Assembly (NCBI GenBank): GCA_036389695.1
Contig: DASVWG010000334.1
Coordinates: 1 to 5,980 of the forward strand
Reading direction: 5' to 3'
Source of the DNA: JALZHR01 sp036389695
Lineage (GTDB): Bacteria; Acidobacteriota; Blastocatellia; Pyrinomonadales; Pyrinomonadaceae
Length of the DNA: 5,980 nt
Of this stretch, positions 1 through 5,373 are shown piece after piece. The position numbers and the translations under genes are program-made. The stretch's first letter is position 1. Every line of letters begins with the position of its first letter. The notes below the pieces were generated by a model. It saw nothing but the letters and a program-made list of their open reading frames with translations. It had not been told where the DNA came from and made no database searches.

Positions 1-1
1 A

Positions 2-118
2 AATTTATTGGACGAAGCTTACAACAAGCGCGCCCAAGCCTTTCTGGACGAGCTAATCTGGATGAGCCGCACGCTCCGCTGGGGACGCCGAAATCTGCCT
101 TCCAAATATCATCAGTAA
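2..118 (+). CDS. C-terminal fragment of a probable NAD(P)H-dependent FMN reductase-like protein
   Basis: Only the last 38 codons are present; the gene begins before the window and ends at TAA 116-118. The frame starting at base 2 is open and reads as a compact, charged helical tail (AFLDELIWMSRTLRWGRR, then NLPSKYHQ). A C-terminal helix with a LDEL-W-x-x-x-L pattern is common in NADPH-dependent FMN reductase/flavodoxin-like quinone reductases, and that is the basis for the tentative name. The catalytic and FMN-binding parts lie outside the window, so the function cannot be confirmed here. The gene converges on the MBL hydrolase, and a palindromic element begins 4 nt after its stop codon. Coding status is well supported by the clean frame and the immediate 3' palindrome. 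Family assignment is moderate at best. Confidence 0.5.
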   Translation, partial: NLLDEAYNKRAQAFLDELIWMSRTLRWGRRNLPSKYHQ

Positions 119-122
119 ATTT

Positions 123-279
123 AAAAAGGCGGAAACCCGCGCGTCAGCAAGGGTGCATCAATTTTAGATTTTCGATTGCCGATTTTAAATTTACCGTTAG
201 CAAACAACTAATCTGAAATCTCAAATCTAAAATAATTAATCTTTTGCACCCTTGCTGACGCGCGGGTTTCCGCCTTTTT
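123..279. repeat. Palindromic intergenic element 1 (35-nt perfect inverted repeat, 87-nt loop), probable bidirectional terminator
   Basis: Arms 123-157 and 245-279 are perfect reverse complements over 35 nt. The left arm begins AAAAAGGCGGAAACCCGCGC. A second inverted repeat nests in the AT-rich loop: ATTTTAGATTT (161-171) with AAATCTAAAAT (223-233). The element fills the gap between two convergent genes, 4 nt from one stop codon and 2 nt from the other. Each strand exits the stem into a run of T (275-280 on +; complement of 123-127 on -), as a bidirectional Rho-independent terminator would. The long loop is unusual for a simple terminator and suggests a REP/MITE-like repeat that also serves as one. 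It shares the head GGC(G/A)GAAAC with elements 2 and 3. Confidence 0.9.
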
Positions 280-281
280 TA

Positions 282-1154
282 TTAAGCCGAAACCTGTTTT
301 TGGCGGCTCGACGGAACTTCGAAATTATACGTTTCGCCGTGGCTCAGATAAATAATTTTTTCGCTCAGACCGGCTTCTTCCGCCGCGCGCTTGAAATCTT
401 CGAGCGGCGATTTGAAAACGTCGTAGTCGTTGTAATGAATCGGAATCGCTTTTTCGGGACGAATAATTTTGATGGCTTCGACGCCCTGTTTATCGTCCAT
501 CGTCAGCATCACGCCCATAATCCGCGTGCCGCCGAGATGAAACAAACCCAAATCGATGTCGGGAAACCTTTGGGGAATTTCCTTTAATTCATCCATCACC
601 AGCGTGTCGCCGGAAATATAAATGCGCAAAAGCCGTTCGGCGTGCATCGTTTCAAAATCCAGCACGCTGCCCATCACGGGCGGCAGCGCGAAATCGACGA
701 CGCCGGGACCGTGTTGACCGGGCATCGAGCTGATGCGAAGGCGCGCGTTGCCTTTCGTAAAATCGACCGCTTCCCAGGTGTCCAGCCCGATTGCCTTGCG
801 AAAATCTTTCGCTTCGAGTTCTTCGCGCGCGTGATTGGTCGTGATAATCGGCAAATCTTTATCCAGCTTTTCTTCGGCGATGCGGTCGAAATGGTCGCCG
901 TGATAATGCGACAGAACGCATAAATCCAGCGGCGGCAAATCTTCGATGTCCATCGCCGGATTCGTCAGGCGCTCCGAAGTCAGACCGTAGCCGAGATGAA
1001 CGTGGTCGCCGGCGTGCAGAAAATTAGGGTCGGTCAGGATTGTAAAACCCGCGTAACGCAGAATGACCGTCGCCGTGCCGATGAAAAAAATTGAACCTTT
1101 GCCGAAATCAGCGCCGTCCGCGTCCGACGCCGAAAGTTGAAATGAATTCGTCAT
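282..1154 (-). CDS. MBL-fold metal-dependent hydrolase (UlaG/YtkL-like group)
   Basis: This 290-residue protein carries the metallo-beta-lactamase signature SHYHGDHFD, giving H83, H85, D87 and H88. The other expected ligands are H148 (PGQHGP), D183 (SGDT) and H240 (PIHYNDYD), so both metal sites look intact and the enzyme is probably an active di-metal hydrolase. The N-terminal part (GSIFFIGTATVILRYAGFTI, then LTDPNFL) is the usual first beta hairpin of the UlaG/NAPE-PLD-like branch, which contains lactonases, phosphodiesterases and many uncharacterised members; the substrate cannot be read from sequence. There is no signal peptide, so it is probably cytoplasmic. The ATG at 1154 is supported by a strong Shine-Dalgarno (AGGGAGG, complement of 1160-1166) 5 nt upstream. 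It is divergent from the small gene at 1361 and appears monocistronic, ending at palindromic element 1. Confidence 0.93.
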   Translation of the reverse strand: MTNSFQLSASDADGADFGKGSIFFIGTATVILRYAGFTILTDPNFLHAGDHVHLGYGLTSERLTNPAMDIEDLPPLDLCVLSHYHGDHFDRIAEEKLDKDLPIITTNHAREELEAKDFRKAIGLDTWEAVDFTKGNARLRISSMPGQHGPGVVDFALPPVMGSVLDFETMHAERLLRIYISGDTLVMDELKEIPQRFPDIDLGLFHLGGTRIMGVMLTMDDKQGVEAIKIIRPEKAIPIHYNDYDVFKSPLEDFKRAAEEAGLSEKIIYLSHGETYNFEVPSSRQKQVSA

Positions 1155-1159
1155 TGAAG

Positions 1160-1166
1160 CCTCCCT
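1160..1166 (-). promoter_or_regulatory. Shine-Dalgarno of the MBL hydrolase gene
   Basis: Read on the minus strand this is AGGGAGG, 5 nt before ATG 1154-1152. It is the strongest ribosome-binding site in the window and fixes that start. It contrasts with several genes here that lack a recognisable site. Confidence 0.8.
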
Positions 1167-1181
1167 TGCTCGAAAAAAAAA

Positions 1182-1202
1182 TATACAGTCTGCTGCTGTA
1201 TA
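1182..1202. promoter_or_regulatory. Operator-like inverted repeat upstream of the MBL hydrolase
   Basis: TATACAG (1182-1188) and CTGTATA (1196-1202) are perfect 7-nt inverted arms around a 7-nt spacer, centred about 38 nt upstream of the MBL start. It lies where the promoter or 5' leader of that gene should be, and the TATACA half could itself act as a -10-like sequence. The size and symmetry fit a site for a dimeric repressor such as a winged-helix or LexA-like protein. No regulator gene adjoins it, so the cognate factor is unknown. The remainder of the 206-bp divergent gap (1155-1360) is AT-rich with no other strong structure except the -10 motif listed separately. Confidence 0.4.
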
Positions 1203-1301
1203 AAAAGGTTATCACAACGGTTTTGCAACAAACAATATTTTTTTCCGCGCAAATCTGCTGTCTGCTTTTCGCAAAATTCGATGAGTGTCGGTAGGTGTTT
1301 G

Positions 1302-1310
1302 TGATAGAAT
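1302..1310 (+). promoter_or_regulatory. Candidate extended -10 promoter for the 1361-2456 operon
   Basis: TGATAGAAT matches the extended -10 form TGn plus TAGAAT (5 of 6 to TATAAT). It lies about 50 nt before ATG 1361, which would give a leader of roughly 40-45 nt. No convincing -35 hexamer stands at 16-18 nt spacing, as is tolerated by extended -10 promoters. Confidence 0.4.
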
Positions 1311-1345
1311 AATTTAAAAAAAAGTTTCGCTTCGAGGAAAAATAA

Positions 1346-1351
1346 AGGGAG
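1346..1351 (+). promoter_or_regulatory. Shine-Dalgarno of the 58-codon gene
   Basis: AGGGAG lies 9 nt before ATG 1361. It decides the start of a gene that is otherwise short enough to be missed. Confidence 0.7.
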
Positions 1352-1360
1352 AAAAATATT

Positions 1361-1537
1361 ATGCAAAGTGAAGATAAAACGCAATATATCGTCGCGGCGC
1401 GCGTCGGCACAAAATACGAAGACTGCATCGTCGCCGCCGAAGACGATATGATTATCGCGACGCACAGCCGCGTTTTCGGACCGGCGAGCCGCGAGGAATG
1501 CGAGCGCTGGCGAGATGAAAATTGCAAGGAAAGCTAA
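1361..1537 (+). CDS. Small acidic hypothetical protein (58 aa)
   Basis: I do not recognise the family. The frame runs from ATG 1361 to TAA 1535-1537 and encodes 58 residues, beginning MQSEDKTQYIVAARVG and ending REECERWRDENCKES. It has a clear Shine-Dalgarno, a candidate promoter about 50 nt upstream, and codons with GC-biased third positions like the neighbours (GTC GCG GCG CGC GTC GGC), so it is very probably a real gene. The product is acidic and has three cysteines (C22, C47, C55) and no signal peptide or membrane segment. The first half looks beta-like and the tail is a charged helix. It is the first gene of a likely operon: the 113-residue gene begins 35 nt after its stop, followed by the secreted phosphatase. 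Function unknown. Confidence 0.75.
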   Translation: MQSEDKTQYIVAARVGTKYEDCIVAAEDDMIIATHSRVFGPASREECERWRDENCKES

Positions 1538-1572
1538 GCCGCCGCCCAAATAAAATCAAACATTAAAACAAT

Positions 1573-1914
1573 ATGCCGACCATCAACAGAACGCTCAGAG
1601 TCAGAACCGACGCCGACGGACGCTACGAAACCGCGCAGATTTTCAATCCGCCCGGATTCTGGGATTACACTATCCGGGCGAGCGCAAAACTCGTCGCGCC
1701 AGCCGACACAAACGTTACCGGCACAATCGAAATCAGCGCCGCCAACCACACGACCGAAAATCCGCCGAAAAGCTTTCGCCTTTCAACCGGCGAAACCGTA
1801 GATTTGGGCAGCTGGCAGCTCGACGGCGGCGATAATACCGTCAGAGTAACGGGCGAAACCTCGCCCGCGCGGGCAGGCGAGATGCTCGAAATCGAAGTCA
1901 CGGCTGAGGTTTAA
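1573..1914 (+). CDS. Hypothetical beta-rich protein (113 aa)
   Basis: I do not recognise a named family. The protein has no signal peptide or transmembrane stretch. Its pattern of alternating hydrophobic residues broken by glycine, asparagine and proline (for example TGTIEISAANHT, DLGSWQLDGGDNTVRVTG, GEMLEIEVTAEV) suggests an immunoglobulin-like or jelly-roll beta sandwich. The middle segment, with NPPGFWDYTIRASAKL, could be a small binding domain. The ATG at 1573 has no Shine-Dalgarno; the 35-nt gap after the 58-codon gene is AT-rich. It is followed 17 nt later by the histidine phosphatase, so co-transcription is likely and coupling of translation possible. Codon use matches its neighbours. 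Real gene with good confidence; function not inferable. Confidence 0.75.
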   Translation: MPTINRTLRVRTDADGRYETAQIFNPPGFWDYTIRASAKLVAPADTNVTGTIEISAANHTTENPPKSFRLSTGETVDLGSWQLDGGDNTVRVTGETSPARAGEMLEIEVTAEV

Positions 1915-1931
1915 AAATAAGGCTGAATAAC

Positions 1932-2456
1932 ATGAAGATTCCGGTTTCGCTTTTTTTAGGCTTATTTCTATTCGCGTTTGCGGCGAGCGGCGTTTGCGCG
2001 CAGAAAAGGGAGATTACCATTATTTTGCTGCGACACGCGGAGAAAGACCTTTCCGACGATTTGAACGACCCTGACCCGGAGCTTTCGGCGGCAGGCAGGG
2101 AAAGGGCGCAAAGGCTGGTCGAAACGATTAGGAAATATAAGCCGCAGGCAATTTATTCTTCGAATTTTAAGCGGACGAGATACACCGTGACGCCGCTTGC
2201 CGAGCAGATAAACCCTCGTTACCGGACGATGATTCAGCTTTACGACCACCGGAAGCTGGATGAATTGGTGAATCGAGTGCTGGCGTCGGGCGTGAAAAGC
2301 ATCGTCGTCGCCGGGCATAACTCGACGACGCCCGCGCTGGCTAATTTGCTGATTAAACAAAACAAATACAAATCTCTGGCTGAAACCGAATACGATAAAA
2401 TCTGGATTATCAAAATTAAAAAAGGGAAGACCAAAGACGAAGTTATCGTGTATTAA
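1932..2456 (+). CDS. Secreted histidine phosphatase family protein (phosphoglycerate mutase-like)
   Basis: The 174-residue product starts with a signal peptide: K2, a hydrophobic core over residues 4-19, and a likely signal peptidase I cut after VCA (residues 21-23), so it should act in the periplasm or outside the cell. There is no proper lipobox before C22. The histidine phosphatase core follows: LLRHAEK with R34 and the phosphorylated H35, SSNFKRTRYT with the phosphate-binding R81, and the second histidine in VAGHNSTTPAL (H129). It is short for the superfamily, closer to SixA-like minimal domains than to full phosphoglycerate mutases or phytases. The substrate is unknown; hydrolysis of a phosphomonoester is the family reaction. 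It is the last gene of the 1361-2456 run. Only a weak AAGG precedes its ATG. Its TAA directly abuts the octamer repeat array. Confidence 0.9.
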   Translation: MKIPVSLFLGLFLFAFAASGVCAQKREITIILLRHAEKDLSDDLNDPDPELSAAGRERAQRLVETIRKYKPQAIYSSNFKRTRYTVTPLAEQINPRYRTMIQLYDHRKLDELVNRVLASGVKSIVVAGHNSTTPALANLLIKQNKYKSLAETEYDKIWIIKIKKGKTKDEVIVY

Positions 2457-2575
2457 AGTGAAAAAGGTCGGAAAGTGAAAGAGTGAAAGAGTGAAAAAGT
2501 GAAAGAGCGAAAAAGTTTGGTTGAATTATGCTCAACTTACTTTTTCACTTTTTCACCTTTTCACTTTTTCACTTT
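2457..2575. repeat. Octamer short-tandem-repeat arrays in inverted orientation; likely bidirectional terminator
   Basis: On the + strand AGTGAAA(A/G) is repeated head to tail at 2474-2481, 2482-2489, 2490-2497, 2498-2505 and, as AGCGAAAA, at 2506-2513, with a degenerate first copy at 2457-2464. The same octamer on the minus strand forms four units over 2542-2573. Between them GTTGA (2520-2524) pairs with TCAAC (2532-2536) around a 7-nt loop, so the whole region can fold into one long hairpin with variable register. It separates the convergent phosphatase and GNAT genes and exits into T-rich sequence on the + strand. The last octamer supplies the TGA stop of the GNAT gene (complement of 2569-2571). 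Confidence 0.85.
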
Positions 2576-3381
2576 AACTGCCATTTCGTGCGCGTGTAGG
2601 CGATGCGAAAGCCGTTTTTTTCGGCGTTGCGCTGTGACCCGCTGCCGGGCAGTGCGCCCATCGACGCAATCGTGCAGCCTTTTTCGACGGCAAAGCGCAG
2701 GCGCGCGTCGAGCAGAGCGTTTTGCGCGCCCCGGCGGCGTCCTTCGGGAACGGTGCTCGCGCCCGCCAAAATCGCGACCTCGTCGTAAATATAAAGCATT
2801 CCGCCGGAAATCGGTTTACCTTCCAATTCGGCGAGAAAAGGAAATCCGCCGGCGGTCGTCGTATTAATCTGACCGAAATTGAACATAAATTCGGCGAGAC
2901 CCTCGGCTTCGGTCGCCCAGCCGTTCGCCGAAGTTTGCGCCCAGAGGTTCTCTTCGCCTTTTTCGATGACGCGCGTTTTTACCTGCGGATTTAACGGCAG
3001 AGCGGGCGCTATTTCCTCTTCGAGCGAGCGATACAAAATGCTCGATAATTCGATTGGCTGATAGCCGCGCCGGTTTAATAATTCCACCATCGCCAAGCCG
3101 GCGAGCGGGCTGACTTCGTGAAAAACGGGCGCGTCGTGTTTTTTGAAAAACGCTTCCAATTGTTCCATCTCGGCGTCGCCGATTTCGTCAAACATACCGA
3201 GCCCGAAAGTCTGCGTCAGAGGCGATTCGATGCCGTCAAACATCGCGTATGCGCCGCCGACTTCCATCCATTCCGCGCCGCTTTCGGGAAACATCGCGGC
3301 GCGCGCTTCGATAAAACTCGCGTTGCTGCGCGCTTCGGCGCGTTCGAGCTTTTGCGATAAATTTTTGTCCGAATAAATCAT
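2569..3381 (-). CDS. GNAT family N-acetyltransferase
   Basis: From ATG 3381-3379 the product has 270 residues. The C-terminal half is a GNAT domain: the acetyl-CoA motif A region reads GASTVPEGRRRGAQNALLDA, with the R-x-x-G-x pyrophosphate loop near residues 215-219, followed by SQRNAEKNGFRIAYTRTKW, the usual beta6/alpha4 end of these enzymes. The N-terminal half (about residues 1-125) is probably a second, degenerate GNAT-like fold. The acceptor substrate is not evident. An in-frame TTG at 3417 would add 12 residues, but it lies beside palindromic element 2, has no Shine-Dalgarno and adds a poor-looking peptide, so ATG 3381 is preferred; that ATG also lacks a clear Shine-Dalgarno. The TGA stop lies inside the octamer repeat. 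It is downstream of, and on the same strand as, the VOC and esterase genes, but separated by element 2. Confidence 0.88.
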   Translation of the reverse strand: MIYSDKNLSQKLERAEARSNASFIEARAAMFPESGAEWMEVGGAYAMFDGIESPLTQTFGLGMFDEIGDAEMEQLEAFFKKHDAPVFHEVSPLAGLAMVELLNRRGYQPIELSSILYRSLEEEIAPALPLNPQVKTRVIEKGEENLWAQTSANGWATEAEGLAEFMFNFGQINTTTAGGFPFLAELEGKPISGGMLYIYDEVAILAGASTVPEGRRRGAQNALLDARLRFAVEKGCTIASMGALPGSGSQRNAEKNGFRIAYTRTKWQLK

Positions 3382-3425
3382 GGCGACAATTTTAAAAACG
3401 TATTTGATAGATTTCAAGGCAGAGA

Positions 3426-3542
3426 GGCAGAAACGCGACAGTAATGGAGCGTGTTTAAGTTAAATGATTCGACACGGCGGTCGAGATTCAGATGTCCGGT
3501 GATTAATGTCGAGACACGCTCCATTACTGTCGCGTTTCCGCC
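3426..3542. repeat. Palindromic intergenic element 2 (REPIN-like pair of 29-nt arms)
   Basis: Arms 3426-3454 and 3514-3542 are reverse complements with one mismatch (A3429 opposite C3539); the arm begins GGCAGAAACGCGACAGTAAT. Each arm can also fold alone: AAACGCG (3431-3437) pairs with CGTGTTT (3450-3456), with one G-T pair, around a 12-nt loop. The 59-nt spacer is unrelated to those of the other elements but contains TCGACA (3469-3474) and TGTCGA (3507-3512) as an inner stem. The element fills the gap between the VOC stop codon (4 nt away) and the GNAT start, on a run of same-strand genes, so it may attenuate or separate their transcripts. There is no coding potential in the 3382-3546 gap. 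Confidence 0.9.
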
Positions 3543-3546
3543 TTAA

Positions 3547-3912
3547 TTAAACCGGTTCCCAAAGCTCGATTTTGTTGCCTTCCGGGTCGAGAATCCAGCC
3601 GAATTTGCCGAAGTCGTATTCGGCGGTTTCGTCAAAAACATGGACGCCTTCCTCGCGCAGAATCTTTAGTAATTCAAACAGATTTTCCACGCGCAGATTA
3701 AACATAAACTCTTTCGCCGACGGGTCGAAATATTGCGTGTCCTGCTTAAAAAGCGAAAAAGCCGTCGAGCCTTTCTCGCCCTCCTGAAGCTGAAAATCCG
3801 CGTAAATTTTGCCGCCGAAATCGATGCCGAGATGTTTCTCATACCAGGCGGCAAGCTCTTTCGGATTTTGCGCCTTGAAAAATACGCCGCCGATGCCGAT
3901 TACTCTTTTCAT
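3547..3912 (-). CDS. VOC family protein (glyoxalase/bleomycin-resistance-like)
   Basis: The 121-residue protein shows the paired beta-alpha-beta-beta-beta modules of the vicinal oxygen chelate fold: GGVFFKAQNPKELAAWYEKH with LGI opening the first half, and FMFNLRVENLFELLKILREE opening the second, ending in the typical GWILDPEGNKIELWEP. E116 sits at the usual C-terminal metal-ligand position. The histidine often found in the first strand (for example GIHHV) is replaced by glycine here (GIGGV), so metal binding in the classical way is doubtful. This fits the large uncharacterised VOC group rather than true glyoxalase I. The start ATG has no Shine-Dalgarno. It begins 30 nt after the esterase stop on the same strand, suggesting a two-gene unit, and ends next to palindromic element 2. 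Confidence 0.88.
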   Translation of the reverse strand: MKRVIGIGGVFFKAQNPKELAAWYEKHLGIDFGGKIYADFQLQEGEKGSTAFSLFKQDTQYFDPSAKEFMFNLRVENLFELLKILREEGVHVFDETAEYDFGKFGWILDPEGNKIELWEPV

Positions 3913-3942
3913 AAATTAAATTTTAGTTTTGTCGTAAATATT

Positions 3943-4845
3943 TTAAACGTAACGCCGAATGAAGCGGGCGGCTTTCGCCAGCGAATCGCGCGCTTCGGGC
4001 ACTAAACCGACTGCCATCTGCCAGCAGTGAAAGATGTCTTCGTAAATCTCCAGTTCGCTCGCGCCGCCGCCCGCCAGAATTTTTTGATGAATCCGCCGCG
4101 AATCGTCCAGCAGCATTTCAGTCGAGCCGACGTGAAAAAGCACCGGCGGCAAATCTTTGAAATCGCCGAAAACCGGCGACGCATACGGATTGTCAGCCGC
4201 CGCTCCGCCGAGATACGCGCGGGCGAATTCCTGCGTGTTTTCCGGGTAAAACATAGCGTCGCGCGCTGCATTTACGCGGTTGGATTCGCCGGTTCCCAAT
4301 AAATCAGCCCAGGGCGAAAAACACGCGGCGCACGCCGGAAGCGGTAATTTAGCATCTCGCAGGCGCAAAAGTAAAGCGAGAACCAATCCGCCGCCCGCCG
4401 AATCGCCCGCCAGCGCGATTTTCGCCGCCGCGATGTTTTGCCCGAGCAGCCACCGGTAAGCTTCGAACGCGTCGTCCAGCGCGGCGGGAAATCTGTCTTC
4501 GGGCGCGAGACGATATTTTAAACTGAAAACCCGAAAGCCGGTTTCGCGGGCGAGCGTCGCCGTAATCGGGCGGTGAGTTCTGGCGGAACAGCAAACAAAA
4601 CCGCCGCCGTGAATATAGAAAAGCGTCTTCGGTTCGGCATTTTCAGCTTCGAGCCATTCGCCGCGCACGCCGTTTTCATTAACTGTTTTGACATTCAGCC
4701 CGCGCGAATGAAGCCACTGCCAGAAGCGCGGGCTTCCCCAGATGCGCCGCGCCCTTCGTGCCAGCGCGTATTCGTCCATCCCGTAGCGCCGGCGAATAAA
4801 AAGGCGATTGGCGGCGTTGAAAAAGCGTCCCGGCAAGCTTGGCAT
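3943..4845 (-). CDS. Alpha/beta hydrolase, hormone-sensitive-lipase type (family IV) esterase
   Basis: The 300-residue enzyme has the full set of bacterial HSL marks: the oxyanion motif HGGGF (H79-F83), the Y-R-L-A-P-E motif (111-116) and the nucleophile elbow GDSAGG with S149. The catalytic histidine is H273 (IFHCWQM). The acid motif reads STEMLLDDS, so glutamate E243 occupies the place where most members have aspartate (DPLxD), with D247 as an alternative. The family hydrolyses carboxylic esters, commonly short acyl chains; the natural substrate is unknown. The N-terminal 50 or so residues form the expected helical cap. No signal peptide is evident, so it is probably cytoplasmic. No Shine-Dalgarno precedes the ATG at 4845. 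It is divergent from the phosphoesterase gene across 66 bp and probably co-transcribed with the VOC gene. Confidence 0.92.
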   Translation of the reverse strand: MPSLPGRFFNAANRLFIRRRYGMDEYALARRARRIWGSPRFWQWLHSRGLNVKTVNENGVRGEWLEAENAEPKTLFYIHGGGFVCCSARTHRPITATLARETGFRVFSLKYRLAPEDRFPAALDDAFEAYRWLLGQNIAAAKIALAGDSAGGGLVLALLLRLRDAKLPLPACAACFSPWADLLGTGESNRVNAARDAMFYPENTQEFARAYLGGAAADNPYASPVFGDFKDLPPVLFHVGSTEMLLDDSRRIHQKILAGGGASELEIYEDIFHCWQMAVGLVPEARDSLAKAARFIRRYV

Positions 4846-4874
4846 AAATAAAATTCGGCGGCGAAATAATATGT

Positions 4875-4902
4875 TTGAACGGACGAAGCCATTCTATATT
4901 AA
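4875..4902 (+). promoter_or_regulatory. Candidate promoter of the 3'-phosphoesterase gene, with very short or no leader
   Basis: TTGAAC (4875-4880) and TATTAA (4897-4902) are spaced by 16 nt; TATATT at 4895-4900 overlaps as an alternative -10 with poor spacing. Transcription would start at about 4908-4911, right at or next to ATG 4912, which has no Shine-Dalgarno. This predicts a leaderless or nearly leaderless mRNA. The 66-bp gap must also hold the divergent esterase promoter; a TATTAT read on the minus strand near 4865-4870 is a weak candidate. Confidence 0.35.
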
Positions 4903-4911
4903 AATCAGTTT

Positions 4912-5373
4912 ATGCGAAAACGTTTTGTCATTCACGAGCATCACGCCACGCGCCTGCATTTCGATTTGCGGCTGGAAATCGAAGGCGTTTTGAAAAGCTG
5001 GGCTGTCCCGAAAGGCGTTTCGATGAACCCCGCGGAAAAAAGATTAGCCGTCGCCGTGCCCGACCATTCAATCAGCTACATCAATTTTGAAGGCACGCTT
5101 GCCGAAGGAACTTACGGCGCGGGCGAAGTCCGCATCTGGGACAAAGGCGAATTTGAAACGCCCGCTGACGCTTCGGAACAATTGCGAAAGGGAAAACTCG
5201 TTTTTACGTTCTACGGCGCGAAATTAAAAGGCGAATTCACGCTCGTGAAAATGTGGAACCAGGAAAAAAACTGGCTCATTATCAAATCGCGCGACGCGTT
5301 TGCCGATAAGGATTGGAAGCTTGAGACAGTTTTAAAACCGAAGGAAAGTAAGAAGGCAAAAGGCAAAAGGTAA
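4912..5373 (+). CDS. Stand-alone LigD-type 3'-phosphoesterase domain protein
   Basis: The 153 residues are essentially one LigD phosphoesterase (PE) domain. In multidomain bacterial LigD this domain trims 3'-phosphate and 3'-ribonucleotide ends so that NHEJ ligation can proceed. The known active-site set of Pseudomonas LigD PE (H42, H48, D50, R52, H84, Y88) maps to H10, H16, D18, R20 (HHATRLHFDLR), H52 and Y56 (DHSISY). Other hallmarks are GVLKSWAVPKG, FEGTLAEGTYGAGEVRIWD and WLIIKSRD. There is no ligase or polymerase domain and no Ku gene in the window, so any partners are encoded elsewhere, or the protein works alone in 3'-end cleaning. ATG 4912 is the first possible start and gives the domain's usual N-terminus; it lacks a Shine-Dalgarno. 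The basic tail KKAKGKR and the TAA stop are encoded by a heptamer repeat array. Confidence 0.93.
   Translation: MRKRFVIHEHHATRLHFDLRLEIEGVLKSWAVPKGVSMNPAEKRLAVAVPDHSISYINFEGTLAEGTYGAGEVRIWDKGEFETPADASEQLRKGKLVFTFYGAKLKGEFTLVKMWNQEKNWLIIKSRDAFADKDWKLETVLKPKESKKAKGKR

Noticed and set aside
1108..1549. Two long open frames on the minus strand across the divergent region and the 58-codon gene
   Set aside because: They run through AT-rich promoter sequence, give low-complexity or cysteine/phenylalanine-rich peptides with no recognisable motif, and conflict with the + strand gene that has Shine-Dalgarno and promoter signals.
1932..2456. Lipoprotein signal ending at C22 in the histidine phosphatase
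   Set aside because: The residues before C22 (SGV) do not fit a lipobox; a signal peptidase I site after VCA fits better.
2457..2575. CRISPR-like array
   Set aside because: The repeats are 8 nt in direct tandem with no spacers, and there are no cas genes.
2499..2867. Open frame on + strand opposite the 3' end of the GNAT gene
   Set aside because: It begins in the octamer repeat and yields an arginine/cysteine-rich peptide typical of an antisense shadow; the GNAT frame carries clear family motifs.
3382..3417. N-terminal extension of the GNAT protein from a TTG at 3417 (12 extra residues)
   Set aside because: It has no Shine-Dalgarno, sits beside palindromic element 2, and the ATG at 3381 begins a normal-looking N-terminus.
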